Source: Psychrobacillus psychrodurans (GTDB lineage: Bacteria; Bacillota; Bacilli; Bacillales_A; Planococcaceae). From it: DNA of 64,000 nt. The notes under the pieces were generated by a model, which saw only the letters and a program-made list of their open reading frames with translations, was not told the DNA's origin and searched no databases. The translations under genes were made by a program, and so were the position numbers. This document shows positions 38,131-46,186 of the stretch, piece after piece; the stretch's first letter is position 1; every line of letters starts with the position of its first letter. The stretch covers positions 1 to 64,000 of the forward strand of contig FOUN01000004.1 of assembly GCA_900114885.1 (NCBI GenBank). The letters are read 5' to 3'.

Positions 38131-38556
38131 TTATAAAATATCTAATTTTGCAATTATTGCTACAAGGATTTGAAGTGAAGCTTGAATGTTAACCGCCACA
38201 TCAATGTCAGTTGTAGTAACTGTCACATTTCTGGATCCTTCAACAATAGTTCTTTGAGTGTTTCGTTGTCTACTCTTTGTAAATTGCTTAATGTCTTGAA
38301 CCACAGCTCTACTTTGTTCAGAATCTCCGATAGTTGCAATGATAACTGCCACTATAGCTGCTTGAATCGCTATTTGTAAAGAAACAGCCACTTGTGTATC
38401 TGTCGTGTTTACACTAACACCCTCTGAATCCCTAATGATAATTACTTCAAATGAGTTTTGCTCAATTTCAGCATCTTGATCACTCTCTTGCGGATCGACC
38501 GCATTGTTATTATTATCACAATAATCCAGTGCTCTCCATCTTTCTCTATTCTCCAT
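38131..38556 (-). CDS. CotX/CotV-family spore coat protein, copy 1
   Basis: 141 residues from MENRERW, with GAGGTGA upstream. After an acidic N-terminus there are two CotX-type repeats: SVNTTDTQVAVSLQIAIQAAIVAVIIATIGDSEQ and TVTTTDIDVAVNIQASLQILVAIIAKLDIL. These hydrophobic repeats belong to the spore-crust CotX/CotV domain; the protein is incorporated in the outermost spore layer. Lies 39 bp after a paralogue and likely shares its transcript. Confidence 0.88.
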   Translation of the reverse strand: MENRERWRALDYCDNNNNAVDPQESDQDAEIEQNSFEVIIIRDSEGVSVNTTDTQVAVSLQIAIQAAIVAVIIATIGDSEQSRAVVQDIKQFTKSRQRNTQRTIVEGSRNVTVTTTDIDVAVNIQASLQILVAIIAKLDIL

Positions 38557-38595
38557 ATCATTCACCTCTATTCGTTTTAAAGTTAAGAGCATCGA

Positions 38596-39117
38596 TTAAA
38601 GAACATCTAATTTGACAACTAATGCAAGTAATATCTGAAGCATAGCCTCAATATTTACAGCTAAGTCGATATCAGTAGTTGTGATATTTACATCTTTTGA
38701 ATTATCAATATAGATTCTCTGTCTATTTGTTTGTTCAGAATTGAATTGTTGAAATAATTCTTGTGTTATCGTTTGTCCACGGTCACTATCACCGATTGTA
38801 ATACTGATTACTAATGCAATAGCTAACTGCAAGCCTACTTGTAATGAAACTGCTGCTTGAGTATCTGTCGTTTGTACTACGACGTTGCATGAATCTTTAA
38901 TCCATATTAATTCATCAGATTCTTGATCTAAGATTGAAATTTGATCGGCCCCTTGCCCAACTGTTGCATCTAGACTTTCCCTAGTTACCGCATCATTATT
39001 TTCGGAAGTATCTTGAACATTTTCTTCATTTCTATATCTCATATCTTCTGCAGACTCTTGGTTATTTCTTTGCTTACATTTCCTACAATCTGGATTTCCA
39101 CAATTATAACTTGACAT
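38596..39117 (-). CDS. CotX/CotV-family spore coat protein, copy 2
   Basis: 173 residues. A Cys-containing N-terminus (NCGNPDCRKCKQRNN), an acidic linker, then two CotX-type repeats (VQTTDTQAAVSLQVGLQLAIALVISITIGDSD and ITTTDIDLAVNIEAMLQILLALVVKLDVL). Clear tandem paralogue of the gene downstream. Preceded by GGGGGTG and by a sigma-K-like -10 element at 39163-39171, consistent with late mother-cell expression. Confidence 0.9.
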   Translation of the reverse strand: MSSYNCGNPDCRKCKQRNNQESAEDMRYRNEENVQDTSENNDAVTRESLDATVGQGADQISILDQESDELIWIKDSCNVVVQTTDTQAAVSLQVGLQLAIALVISITIGDSDRGQTITQELFQQFNSEQTNRQRIYIDNSKDVNITTTDIDLAVNIEAMLQILLALVVKLDVL

Positions 39118-39162
39118 ATCTACACCCCCTTTTCTTTTCTATATTGCAAGATATGCATTTCC

Positions 39163-39171
39163 TAATCTATG
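39163..39171 (-). promoter_or_regulatory. Sigma-K-like -10 element
   Basis: Minus strand CATAGATTA matches CATANNNTA exactly, 46 bp before the cotX-type gene. The -35 (AC) is present only at a non-ideal distance, so this is tentative. Confidence 0.45.
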
Positions 39172-39202
39172 AGGAACGGCAAAGTTAATTTTTTCAAATA
39201 GA

Positions 39203-39226
39203 AAGACGCCTAATCTTAGGCGTCTT
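39203..39226 (-). terminator. Hairpin after the cotW-like gene
   Basis: Perfect 11-bp stem AAGACGCCTAA/TTAGGCGTCTT with 2-base turn, followed on the minus strand by TCTATTTG. Confidence 0.7.
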
Positions 39227-39255
39227 AGAATAAAAGAATATTCATTTCAACTCTA

Positions 39256-39459
39256 TTACTTGTTTGGTTTTTGTTTAACAAATGCTTCCACTTGCTGGGT
39301 CAACTCTTCTAACAACTCTTTAATTTCTTGTTTTTGTTCATCTAACAAATTTCCCTTTACACTTTCGATATCGACACCATTTTTTCGGAAAGCATTGTTT
39401 ACTAGCAAATCAACGACTTTATTAGAAATTTTCTCTGGTTTCTCAGGTAAATTACTCAT
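39256..39459 (-). CDS. CotW-like spore coat protein
   Basis: 67 residues, ATG after AAAGGAGG. VVDLLVNNAFRKNGV followed by a charged helix (DEQKQEIKELLEELTQQVEAFVKQ) resembles the first half of B. subtilis CotW, encoded there beside cotX and cotV. The shorter length and recall-based comparison keep confidence moderate; the cotX neighbours support it. Confidence 0.65.
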   Translation of the reverse strand: MSNLPEKPEKISNKVVDLLVNNAFRKNGVDIESVKGNLLDEQKQEIKELLEELTQQVEAFVKQKPNK

Positions 39460-39599
39460 ATATATACCTCCTTTACTTAAAAACTATTTCATATCAGCAT
39501 ATGCAACAATCCGCAAAGGGGAAACTGCTCGAATCACGCACTATTTTTAATAGATACAGAATTTCAGTCTTATTTTATCAAGAAGCAAATTTATCAAAA

Positions 39600-39631
39600 T
39601 AAAAAAAGACCCTCTCAATTAAGAGAAGGTC
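39600..39631 (-). terminator. yutJ terminator
   Basis: GACCCTCTC/GAGAAGGTC stem (39608-39631) and a T-run on the minus strand. A second small hairpin (TAGGTA/TACCTA) lies at about 39641-39659. Confidence 0.85.
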
Positions 39632-39675
39632 CCTAAACTATAGGTATAATGATACCTACATAATTACATTATATT

Positions 39676-40743
39676 TTACCCGTTGTGACGCTTATACATC
39701 CAAAGTAAGCCAGATTTCATCAAACGTGCGATCCTTCCAGTAACTGAGATGTCTGCCAAGTATGCAAATCCTTGTTTTTTCCCAAGAGAGCCCATGAACC
39801 CTTTTAGTTTGATTTCGGGCATCTTTTCTGGAAGCGGTGCATCTTTCCAGCGTGCTTGAAGTACTTTGACGATTTGCTCAGCTTGTTCTTCCGCTAATTG
39901 TGCACTTGGCGCTAATGGTAGAGATGCAGCATCCCCAACGACATATACATTCGGATAGCTTGGTAAATCATGATATTGTGTTAAAATAACACGACCTGTT
40001 TTATCTTTTTCACCTGGTAGTGCTCTTACAGGCGCTGCTGGTTGAATACCTGCAGTCCAAACAACTACATCTACAGGAATTACTTCTTCGTGATTGTATA
40101 ATTTGTTCGGCTCTACTTTTGTAATGTTAGAATTACTAACTACGTCTACATTGTTATTATCAAACCATTTTTGTACATAATTACTTAATCTTTCTGGGAA
40201 GTCTCTTAAAACACGCGGACTGCGGTCAAATAACTTGATTGACAAGTCTGGACGGCTTTCACGAAGTTCACTTGCAAGTTCTATTCCGCTAAGTCCCGCT
40301 CCCACAATACCTACAACAGAACCAGAAGCTAGTCCCCCAATTTTATTGTAAGTATCTCTTGAACGCCCTATCGTTTGAATACTATAAGTAAACTCATCTG
40401 CTCCAGGTACGTTATGATATTTGTCCTCACATCCAAGTCCAATTACTAAATCATCATAAGAAATCGCTTGTCCATCAGCTAGTAAGACTTGTTTGCTTTC
40501 TACATCAATTTCTATAATTTCTCCGTAGGTAACTTTTAATTTTTCGTTTTCTGGGAAGGCTACTCGAATACCACTATCCGGAGATGTTCCAGCAGCTAGA
40601 GCATAAAATTCAGTCTTTAAACTATGAAATGGTGTTCTGTCTATTAAAGTAATTTCTACATCATCAGGAATATTATTTGGTAATAAGCGAAGTAATATTC
40701 GCATATTTCCATATCCCCCACCTAACAATACTAATTTTCGCAT
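39676..40743 (-). CDS. yutJ: NADH dehydrogenase-like flavoprotein YutJ
   Basis: 355 residues from MRKLVLLGGGYGN (GGGAGA upstream), the same length as B. subtilis YutJ; a start at 40770 is unlikely. FAD-binding GGGYGN, second dinucleotide site VVGIVGAGLSGIELASEL, FAD-closing VYVVGDAAS. NDH-2-like; shorter C-terminus than YumB, lacking an evident membrane anchor. Physiological acceptor unknown. Confidence 0.9.
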   Translation of the reverse strand: MRKLVLLGGGYGNMRILLRLLPNNIPDDVEITLIDRTPFHSLKTEFYALAAGTSPDSGIRVAFPENEKLKVTYGEIIEIDVESKQVLLADGQAISYDDLVIGLGCEDKYHNVPGADEFTYSIQTIGRSRDTYNKIGGLASGSVVGIVGAGLSGIELASELRESRPDLSIKLFDRSPRVLRDFPERLSNYVQKWFDNNNVDVVSNSNITKVEPNKLYNHEEVIPVDVVVWTAGIQPAAPVRALPGEKDKTGRVILTQYHDLPSYPNVYVVGDAASLPLAPSAQLAEEQAEQIVKVLQARWKDAPLPEKMPEIKLKGFMGSLGKKQGFAYLADISVTGRIARLMKSGLLWMYKRHNG

Positions 40744-40870
40744 AATATTCTCCCTTAAATTTAATGTCATCTCAAATTATAATAGATTGTGATACATTTC
40801 ACAATAGAACATCTTAATTGACGTTTTCTTTAAAAAAGAGTAGCATGACCATGTAGTGAGGTGAACAGCA

Positions 40871-41107
40871 GTGAATCCTATGGTTGAATTTTGTATAAGC
40901 AACCTTGCAAACGGGTCCCAAGAAGCTTTTGATATATTAGAACAGGATTCTAATTTAGATGTGTTAGAGTATGGTTGCTTGAGTTATTGCTCCCTCTGTT
41001 CTGAAACTTTATTTGCCATTGTAAATGGAGAGGTTGTAGAAGCAAATACCCCTAGCGAACTTGTTGCAAACATTTATCAATATATAGAGGACAATCCTCT
41101 ATTTTAA
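40871..41107 (+). CDS. yuzB: DUF1450-family protein YuzB
   Basis: 78 residues, GTG start after GAGGTGA. Sequence closely matches what I know of YuzB (EFCISNLANGSQEAFDILE, DVLEYGCLSYCSLCSETLFAIVNGEVV). Three cysteines near the middle suggest metal or redox chemistry. Divergent from yutJ, as in B. subtilis. Function unknown. Confidence 0.92.
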   Translation: MNPMVEFCISNLANGSQEAFDILEQDSNLDVLEYGCLSYCSLCSETLFAIVNGEVVEANTPSELVANIYQYIEDNPLF

Positions 41108-41137
41108 AAGACTGAGGCTTTGTGCTACAGTCTTTTT
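41106..41137. terminator. yuzB/yutF convergent terminator
   Basis: AAAAGACTG/CAGTCTTTT stem with a T-run; overlaps the yutF stop. Confidence 0.75.
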
Positions 41138-41900
41138 ATTTTGTCCATTCACTTAATGATTCCAAATAATAGGTAGGTTGCTCCGCTTGAAGCTTTACTT
41201 CTGCTGTACTATTTACCCCACTATTCACGTGCACTGTATCAATCCCCATATGAATTCCAGTTAAAATATCTGTTTGATAATTATCTCCGATCATAACCAT
41301 CTCTTCTTTGGTGAAGCCATACTGTTTTTGTATGAACTCTAACATAAATGACTGAGGTTTTCCCATATACAAAGGCTCGACTCCAGTAGAATACTCGACT
41401 AACTTTGTAAAAGCCCCATTACCTGGCAAAAACCCGATTTCTGTAGGGAAAGCATGATCACTATTTGTTGATAGAAACGCTGCTCCAGCTCTAACTGAAA
41501 GACAGGTAGTAGCCAGCTTTTCATAATTAATGTCACGATCAATTCCAAGAACGACAACATCTGCCATACCTTTAGTAATCGAAATACCTCTCGATTTAAG
41601 AGCATCTTCTAATCCAAGTTCACCAATCATAAAAACTTCTTTGTGCGGTATATACTCGCTAATATAATTTGCTGCAGCAATAGAAGATGAAATAATATGT
41701 TCAGTATCTACATGAATATCCATAATAGCTAGTTTTTCTTGCAGCTGCTTTTGCGTCATAGAAGAGTTATTTGTAACAAAAAAAGGCTGGATCTCATTGC
41801 TTTGTAAATAATGTATAAATTCCACAGCTTCAGGAATTGGCGTTTTACCTCTATAGACAGTTCCATCTAAATCAATAAAATATGCTTTATAATTTAACAT
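41136..41900 (-). CDS. yutF: HAD-superfamily (NagD-like) phosphatase YutF
   Basis: 254 residues. HAD motif I FIDLDGTVYRG at the N-terminus, motif II VTNNSS, motif III/IV MGKPQSFML and VMIGDNYQTDILTGIHMG. C2-type cap, so a phosphatase of the NagD/p-nitrophenyl phosphatase group; substrate probably a small metabolite. Overlaps yutE by 14 bases. Confidence 0.93.
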   Translation of the reverse strand: MLNYKAYFIDLDGTVYRGKTPIPEAVEFIHYLQSNEIQPFFVTNNSSMTQKQLQEKLAIMDIHVDTEHIISSSIAAANYISEYIPHKEVFMIGELGLEDALKSRGISITKGMADVVVLGIDRDINYEKLATTCLSVRAGAAFLSTNSDHAFPTEIGFLPGNGAFTKLVEYSTGVEPLYMGKPQSFMLEFIQKQYGFTKEEMVMIGDNYQTDILTGIHMGIDTVHVNSGVNSTAEVKLQAEQPTYYLESLSEWTK

Positions 41901-42348
41901 TAGAATCCTCAGGTAAAAAAGCTGAAACTGGTCCTAATTCGTCTATTAGATATGTTTCTACAGCTTTAGGAAATTCCTTTAAGTATTGTAAATTCTTTAC
42001 GAGAATTCCTTCTAATTGCTTGTGATCTACCGCATAAAATTGACGAACAAGTACTTTTCTAAATTCTATAACCTCTTTTAAAGGGCCGTCCATTTCAACG
42101 GTGATAACTTTTTCATCTGTTAAAATATCGATAATATCATCGTACCCACCTGGATCACGCATAATAAATCCGTCGATCATCGAATTCCCTACATCGATAA
42201 CAGATTCAATAATATTTTGACCAATTCGCTCGAACGCTAATTTGGATACTTCATCTGCTTGCCAATCTTTTTTTGTCTCTATAATGTTTAACAACTGGTT
42301 CATATGTGCCAATGTTAAAGCAATTTTTTTTCTATCTACAAAATACAT
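41887..42348 (-). CDS. yutE: DUF86/HepT-like family protein YutE
   Basis: 153 residues, all-helical; contains ERIGQNIIESVIDVGNSMIDG and VLVRQFYAVDH (the family's RNxxxH-type motif in diverged form). The HepT-like fold is shared with toxins of the MNT/HepT systems, but this chromosomal copy has no nucleotidyltransferase partner and is syntenic with yutE of B. subtilis, so it is probably a housekeeping member. Confidence 0.85.
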   Translation of the reverse strand: MYFVDRKKIALTLAHMNQLLNIIETKKDWQADEVSKLAFERIGQNIIESVIDVGNSMIDGFIMRDPGGYDDIIDILTDEKVITVEMDGPLKEVIEFRKVLVRQFYAVDHKQLEGILVKNLQYLKEFPKAVETYLIDELGPVSAFLPEDSNVKL

Positions 42349-42432
42349 TGAAAAGCCTCCTAATAGTTGCTCAGTTGATATATACTCCTATTCTATAGTA
42401 CCATAATTCTATGGTAGGAAGGAGTGTCACTA

Positions 42433-42699
42433 GTGGAACGATTTTATTTGTACGATGATGTAGAGGATACCAAAACACGATTTGTAGGTTTTACAGGGGA
42501 ATCCCAAAGATATGATTTAGCTATTTCCCAAAGCTCTCGTTTTTTTGGAAAAGTACTTGTGATGGATATACAATATGGACGGGCAGCTATAATCGGTCCC
42601 GATGATGTGGACGAACCAGGCTATCTGGAGCATGTATTTAATAGATCAGAAGAAGAAGCGCTGGAATTAAGAGATTATTTACGCGAGTTATTAAGTTAA
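42433..42699 (+). CDS. DUF3055-family small protein
   Basis: 88 residues from the GTG at 42433, six bases after AAGGAGTG. Sequence begins with MERFYLYDDVEDTKTRFVGF and contains ISQSSRFFGKVLVMDIQYGRAAII. Soluble, acidic; a conserved Bacillales family of unknown function. Confidence 0.8.
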   Translation: MERFYLYDDVEDTKTRFVGFTGESQRYDLAISQSSRFFGKVLVMDIQYGRAAIIGPDDVDEPGYLEHVFNRSEEEALELRDYLRELLS

Positions 42700-42743
42700 T
42701 ATGAGGAGGCTAGTTGTGTTTCCTTACACTTCGGACTTGCAGA

Positions 42744-42888
42744 TAGCCCTAAAAAACTCCAAAACAGCCCTTAAACTATGTCTTAGCTTGTAATTATCAG
42801 CTGATAGCCCATAAACTTACTATATTGGCCCTTAAGCCTCGTGCTATAGCCCATAAATGTGAGAGAAGCGCCCATACATCAAACATCT
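42744..42888. repeat. 21-bp periodic array 2 (core TAGCCCATAAA)
   Basis: GCCC begins at 42746, 42767, (degenerate GCTT at 42786), 42807, 42828, 42849 and 42870: steps of 21 bp except one slipped unit of 19. Core TAGCCC[AT]TAAA about 11 bp, the next 10 bp variable. Lies between convergent genes. Stops in all relevant frames argue against coding. Confidence 0.85.
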
Positions 42889-42900
42889 TCCAACAACAAA

Positions 42901-42940
42901 AAAACCTTAAGCAGATCATAATTGATCTTGCTCAAGGTTT
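42901..42940 (-). terminator. yutD terminator
   Basis: Imperfect stem pairing AAAACCTT..GC..GATC with GATC..GC..AAGGTTTT, overlapping the last codons of yutD, with a long T-run on the minus strand. Confidence 0.75.
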
Positions 42941-43257
42941 TCGTTTACTTCTTTTATAGTTTCTACAGGAACTACTTTCGGGGCTACTCCTATTTTCTTC
43001 ACGACAAAATAGGCACAGCCAAAGTTACAGTATTCATATAAATAATCTTTCATCGTCCCTATTTTCGTATCAAATGTAGCTTTGTGACTACGATCCTCAA
43101 AAAAACCTTTAAGACGAAGCTGACCATAACCCCAATCGCCCATAATATAATCGTATTTAGTTAAGATTTCACTGTAACGATCTAAAAAGGCTTCTTCTTT
43201 AAATGCCTCACGAAAATCTTCTATAATTTCATAAGTAAAGCCTTCTGCAACTATCAT
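42916..43257 (-). CDS. yutD: DUF1027-family protein YutD
   Basis: 113 residues; YDYIMGDWGYGQLRLKGFFEDR and YLYEYCNFGCAYFVVKK are typical of YutD. Conserved in Bacilli, function unknown. Fifteen bases after lipA in the same direction, so probably co-transcribed with it. Confidence 0.9.
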   Translation of the reverse strand: MIVAEGFTYEIIEDFREAFKEEAFLDRYSEILTKYDYIMGDWGYGQLRLKGFFEDRSHKATFDTKIGTMKDYLYEYCNFGCAYFVVKKIGVAPKVVPVETIKEVNENLEQDQL

Positions 43258-43271
43258 TTAATCACCATCCA

Positions 43272-44207
43272 TTAGCTATTTGGAGTAGCTAGAAGTTCCT
43301 CACCTTGCAATTGTCTTTGCTTAGCCGCAGCGTTAACCTGTTCATCTGCGTGATAACTACTTCTAACAAGTGGACCAGCTTCACAATGTGAGAATCCTTT
43401 GCTCATGGCAATTTTGCGCAATTCTCCAAATTCGGCTGGGGTATAGTATTTAAGAACTGGTAAATGCTTTTTGCTAGGTTGTAAGTATTGACCGATCGTC
43501 ATTATATCTACGTTGTTAGCACGAAGGTCATCCATCACTTCTATTATCTCTTCATGTGTTTCCCCTAAACCTAACATTAACGAAGATTTTGTCGGAATAC
43601 TTGGTTGCATTTCTTTTGCTCGACGCAGTAATTCAAGGGATCGATCGTATTTTGCTCTTGCACGAACTCTTGGAGTAAGTCTACGAACGGTTTCAATATT
43701 ATGGTTAAGAATATCAGGTTTTGCATCCATAATATTACGGATATTCTGCTCAATCCCACCCATATCAGAAGGTAAAACTTCTATTGAAGTGAAAGGATTT
43801 TTTCGTCGAATCGCACGGATAGTTTCAGCAAAAACTTCAGATCCACCATCTTTTAAATCATCTCGAGCAACTGCTGTTACTACAACATGTTTTAGATTCA
43901 TAATAACAACCGAATCAGCAACTCTTTCTGGTTCAGCCAAATCCAACTCATTAGGTAGTCCAGTTTTCACTGCACAAAAACGGCATGCACGTGTACAAAT
44001 AGCTCCTAAAATCATAAATGTAGCTGTTCTACGTGAACCCCAACACTCATGTATATTTGGACATTTTGCTTCCTCACATACTGTATTTAGATTATTTTCA
44101 CGCATTAACTTTTTAAGACCTTTGTATTCATCATTCGTATTTAACTTAATTTTTAGCCACTCTGGTTTTCTTTGGTACTCTGTTTTCGTTGGTTTACACG
44201 ATGTCAT
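43272..44207 (-). CDS. lipA: Lipoyl synthase LipA
   Basis: 311 residues. Radical-SAM enzyme with both cluster motifs: [13 protein letters not shown] (auxiliary cluster) and CTRACRFC (SAM cluster). C-terminal [15 protein letters not shown]. It inserts two sulfur atoms into octanoyl groups on lipoyl domains. Relies on the Fe-S assembly genes elsewhere in the window. Confidence 0.97.
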   Translation of the reverse strand: MTSCKPTKTEYQRKPEWLKIKLNTNDEYKGLKKLMRENNLNTVCEEAKCPNIHECWGSRRTATFMILGAICTRACRFCAVKTGLPNELDLAEPERVADSVVIMNLKHVVVTAVARDDLKDGGSEVFAETIRAIRRKNPFTSIEVLPSDMGGIEQNIRNIMDAKPDILNHNIETVRRLTPRVRARAKYDRSLELLRRAKEMQPSIPTKSSLMLGLGETHEEIIEVMDDLRANNVDIMTIGQYLQPSKKHLPVLKYYTPAEFGELRKIAMSKGFSHCEAGPLVRSSYHADEQVNAAAKQRQLQGEELLATPNS

Positions 44208-44315
44208 TTCATCTCGACCCCATTCTAAATAAACTAACTACACTGTTGTCAATGTAACATATTATTTAATTGCAAACAACCATACAATTACCAGAGACAT
44301 CCAATATTAAAATTG

Positions 44316-45875
44316 CTAAACTACTCTTTTACTTTTAAGACTCCATATAGAGAAAAATAAGATAAGGATGATGACTACCGTTATAAATCCAAAGATAACG
44401 GAACCAGTAAGACCTAATACTAAATATCCAATTGCAGCAATGACTGCACTAACAATTGCATAAGGTAACTGGGTCATTACATGGTCAATTACGTTAACGC
44501 CTGCACCAGTTGCAGACATAATGGTTGTATCAGAAATAGGCGAACAATGGTCTCCAAATACTGCACCTGCTAAAACTGCTGCTAAAACAGGTAGTAGTAA
44601 TTCTGGCTCTACTACCATAATGATGCTTGCACCTATTGGCAGTAAAATCCCAAACGCCCCCCATGATGAACCAGTTGCGAAAGCCATAAATGCTGTTAAA
44701 ACAAATAGTAAGAATGGGATTATCCCTACTGGAATATTATTTTCTGTAACGATTTTAGCTAAAAACTCACCAGTCCCCAGTGCATTGATTAAAAATGAAA
44801 GTGCCCAAGCAAATATTAAAATACAAATAGCCGGTAACATTGAATTAATACCAGAAATAACTGCTTTCCCTAGCAACCCAACATTCGCTTCTGGATTTTG
44901 TTTGAATTGACGAGTGTATAATAGTATTGCTAATATACTCGATACGATTCCACCTATAAATAATGAAAGTGGTACATCTGTGTTCTCAAAAATAACAAAT
45001 AAGTTCATCACTTTACCTGAAGCCTGGTACCCTGTCCAAAACATTGAAGCAAGTGTAACAGCTATTAATGATAAAATCGGTAAAATTAAATCATTCACTT
45101 TTCCATAATTATTTTCCGGGAAATTACCTTGTAAATCACCTGGATTAGATTTATTTGGATCAAAAAGCACTCCTGTTTCTTTTGCACGTTTTTCATGTTT
45201 TTTCATCTCACCTAAGTCATTGTCTGTCCATGCTATAAAAAATACCATTGCAAGAGCAGCAATAACATAGAAATTCATCGGGGCCATTATCAGAAATGCC
45301 TGAAGTGGTGTATAGTCTGTTACTGCATAAGTAGCAAAAATAACACCTAACTGACTTATTAGAAATGCTCCCCAGCTAGAAACTGGAGAAACTACACAAA
45401 TTGGTGCTGATGTAGAGTCTATAAAATAAGCTAACTTTGCACGTGATACTCGATGTGAATCTGTAATTGGACGTGCAATCTGTCCAACAGCAAGTGCATT
45501 AAAATAATCATCTACAAAAATAATAATTCCTAAAAAGACTGTTAATAGCTTAGATCCACGATTTGTTTTAATACGTTTAACAGCCCATGCTGCAAAGGCG
45601 GTACTTCCACCTGATAAGCTGACAATGGCGGTAATTACTCCTAGCATTAATATGAAAGATAATATAAAGATATTGTACACATTCAATCCATTTTCCCAAA
45701 ACGATGTGATAAAGGAATCCCAAAGAATGTTTAATGAGTCAATTGGCGAAAAACTTTCTACTAATAAAGCTGCCGAAACGATTCCGACCCCTAATGATAA
45801 TAAAACTCTCTTCGTAACAAGCACCATTACAATCGCTAGCAGTGGCGGTAAAATCGAAAATATCGTATTTTCCAA
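44316..45875 (-). CDS. NhaC-family antiporter-like protein under lysine riboswitch control, probable lysine transporter
   Basis: 519 residues with about 11-13 helices. NhaC features: GGSTAFAAWAVK, FVDDYFNALAVGQIARPITD, TGSSWGAFGILLPIG, and GAVFGDHCSPISDTTIMSATGAG. By family alone this would be a Na+/H+ antiporter. However, the 311-bp leader contains a lysine riboswitch and terminator, and comparative work has assigned riboswitch-linked NhaC-type genes (LysW) to lysine transport. I therefore infer a lysine importer; the symbol is left empty because the substrate is not shown. No alternative gene in the same transcript is seen. Confidence 0.85.
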   Translation of the reverse strand: MENTIFSILPPLLAIVMVLVTKRVLLSLGVGIVSAALLVESFSPIDSLNILWDSFITSFWENGLNVYNIFILSFILMLGVITAIVSLSGGSTAFAAWAVKRIKTNRGSKLLTVFLGIIIFVDDYFNALAVGQIARPITDSHRVSRAKLAYFIDSTSAPICVVSPVSSWGAFLISQLGVIFATYAVTDYTPLQAFLIMAPMNFYVIAALAMVFFIAWTDNDLGEMKKHEKRAKETGVLFDPNKSNPGDLQGNFPENNYGKVNDLILPILSLIAVTLASMFWTGYQASGKVMNLFVIFENTDVPLSLFIGGIVSSILAILLYTRQFKQNPEANVGLLGKAVISGINSMLPAICILIFAWALSFLINALGTGEFLAKIVTENNIPVGIIPFLLFVLTAFMAFATGSSWGAFGILLPIGASIIMVVEPELLLPVLAAVLAGAVFGDHCSPISDTTIMSATGAGVNVIDHVMTQLPYAIVSAVIAAIGYLVLGLTGSVIFGFITVVIILILFFSIWSLKSKRVV

Positions 45876-45892
45876 AACAAATCCTCCTAAAT

Positions 45893-45930
45893 ATAAAAAG
45901 CCAACCTAATGTATATATAGGTTGGCTTTT
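45893..45930 (-). terminator. Expression-platform terminator of the lysine riboswitch
   Basis: AAAAGCCAACCTA paired with TAGGTTGGCTTTT and a T-run, placed just before the ribosome-binding site of the NhaC-family gene, so termination would turn the gene off. Confidence 0.85.
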
Positions 45931-45954
45931 AGTTAAAATTTTAAGCATAAATTT

Positions 45955-46145
45955 TATACTCTGTAGCTCCCCATTTATACAAGTGTATAAATGACAGTGT
46001 TATTTTTGTTCAAAATAACCCCAACTAGATTTGTCTCGACGATCAGCATCTAATTTCGGCATAACTTCCTTCCGTTTACAATCACAGTTGTCATTCTCCT
46101 GTAAACTACTCTTAAGTCATGCGGCCTCTACCTATTCTTATTCAT
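45955..46145 (-). promoter_or_regulatory. Lysine riboswitch (L-box) aptamer
   Basis: Minus-strand RNA shows the L-box landmarks in order: AGGTAGAGGCCGC, TTAAGAGTA, GGAAGGAAGTTATGCCGAA, GTTGGGGTTATTTT, ACTGTCAT and a closing GGGGAGCTACAGAG. These match the conserved aptamer core. A TATACT -10-like element lies at 46158-46153. High lysine should favour the terminator at 45893-45930. Confidence 0.88.
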
Positions 46146-46186
46146 TTCCACTAGTATAGCAGTAAATACTATAATTTTAAGGTTTT

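Noticed and set aside
41887-42348. HepT/MNT toxin-antitoxin module at yutE
   Set aside because: No nucleotidyltransferase partner adjacent; overlaps yutF and is syntenic with B. subtilis.
43513-44232. 239-residue frame opposite lipA
   Set aside because: Antisense shadow of lipA, which has all catalytic motifs; no independent support.
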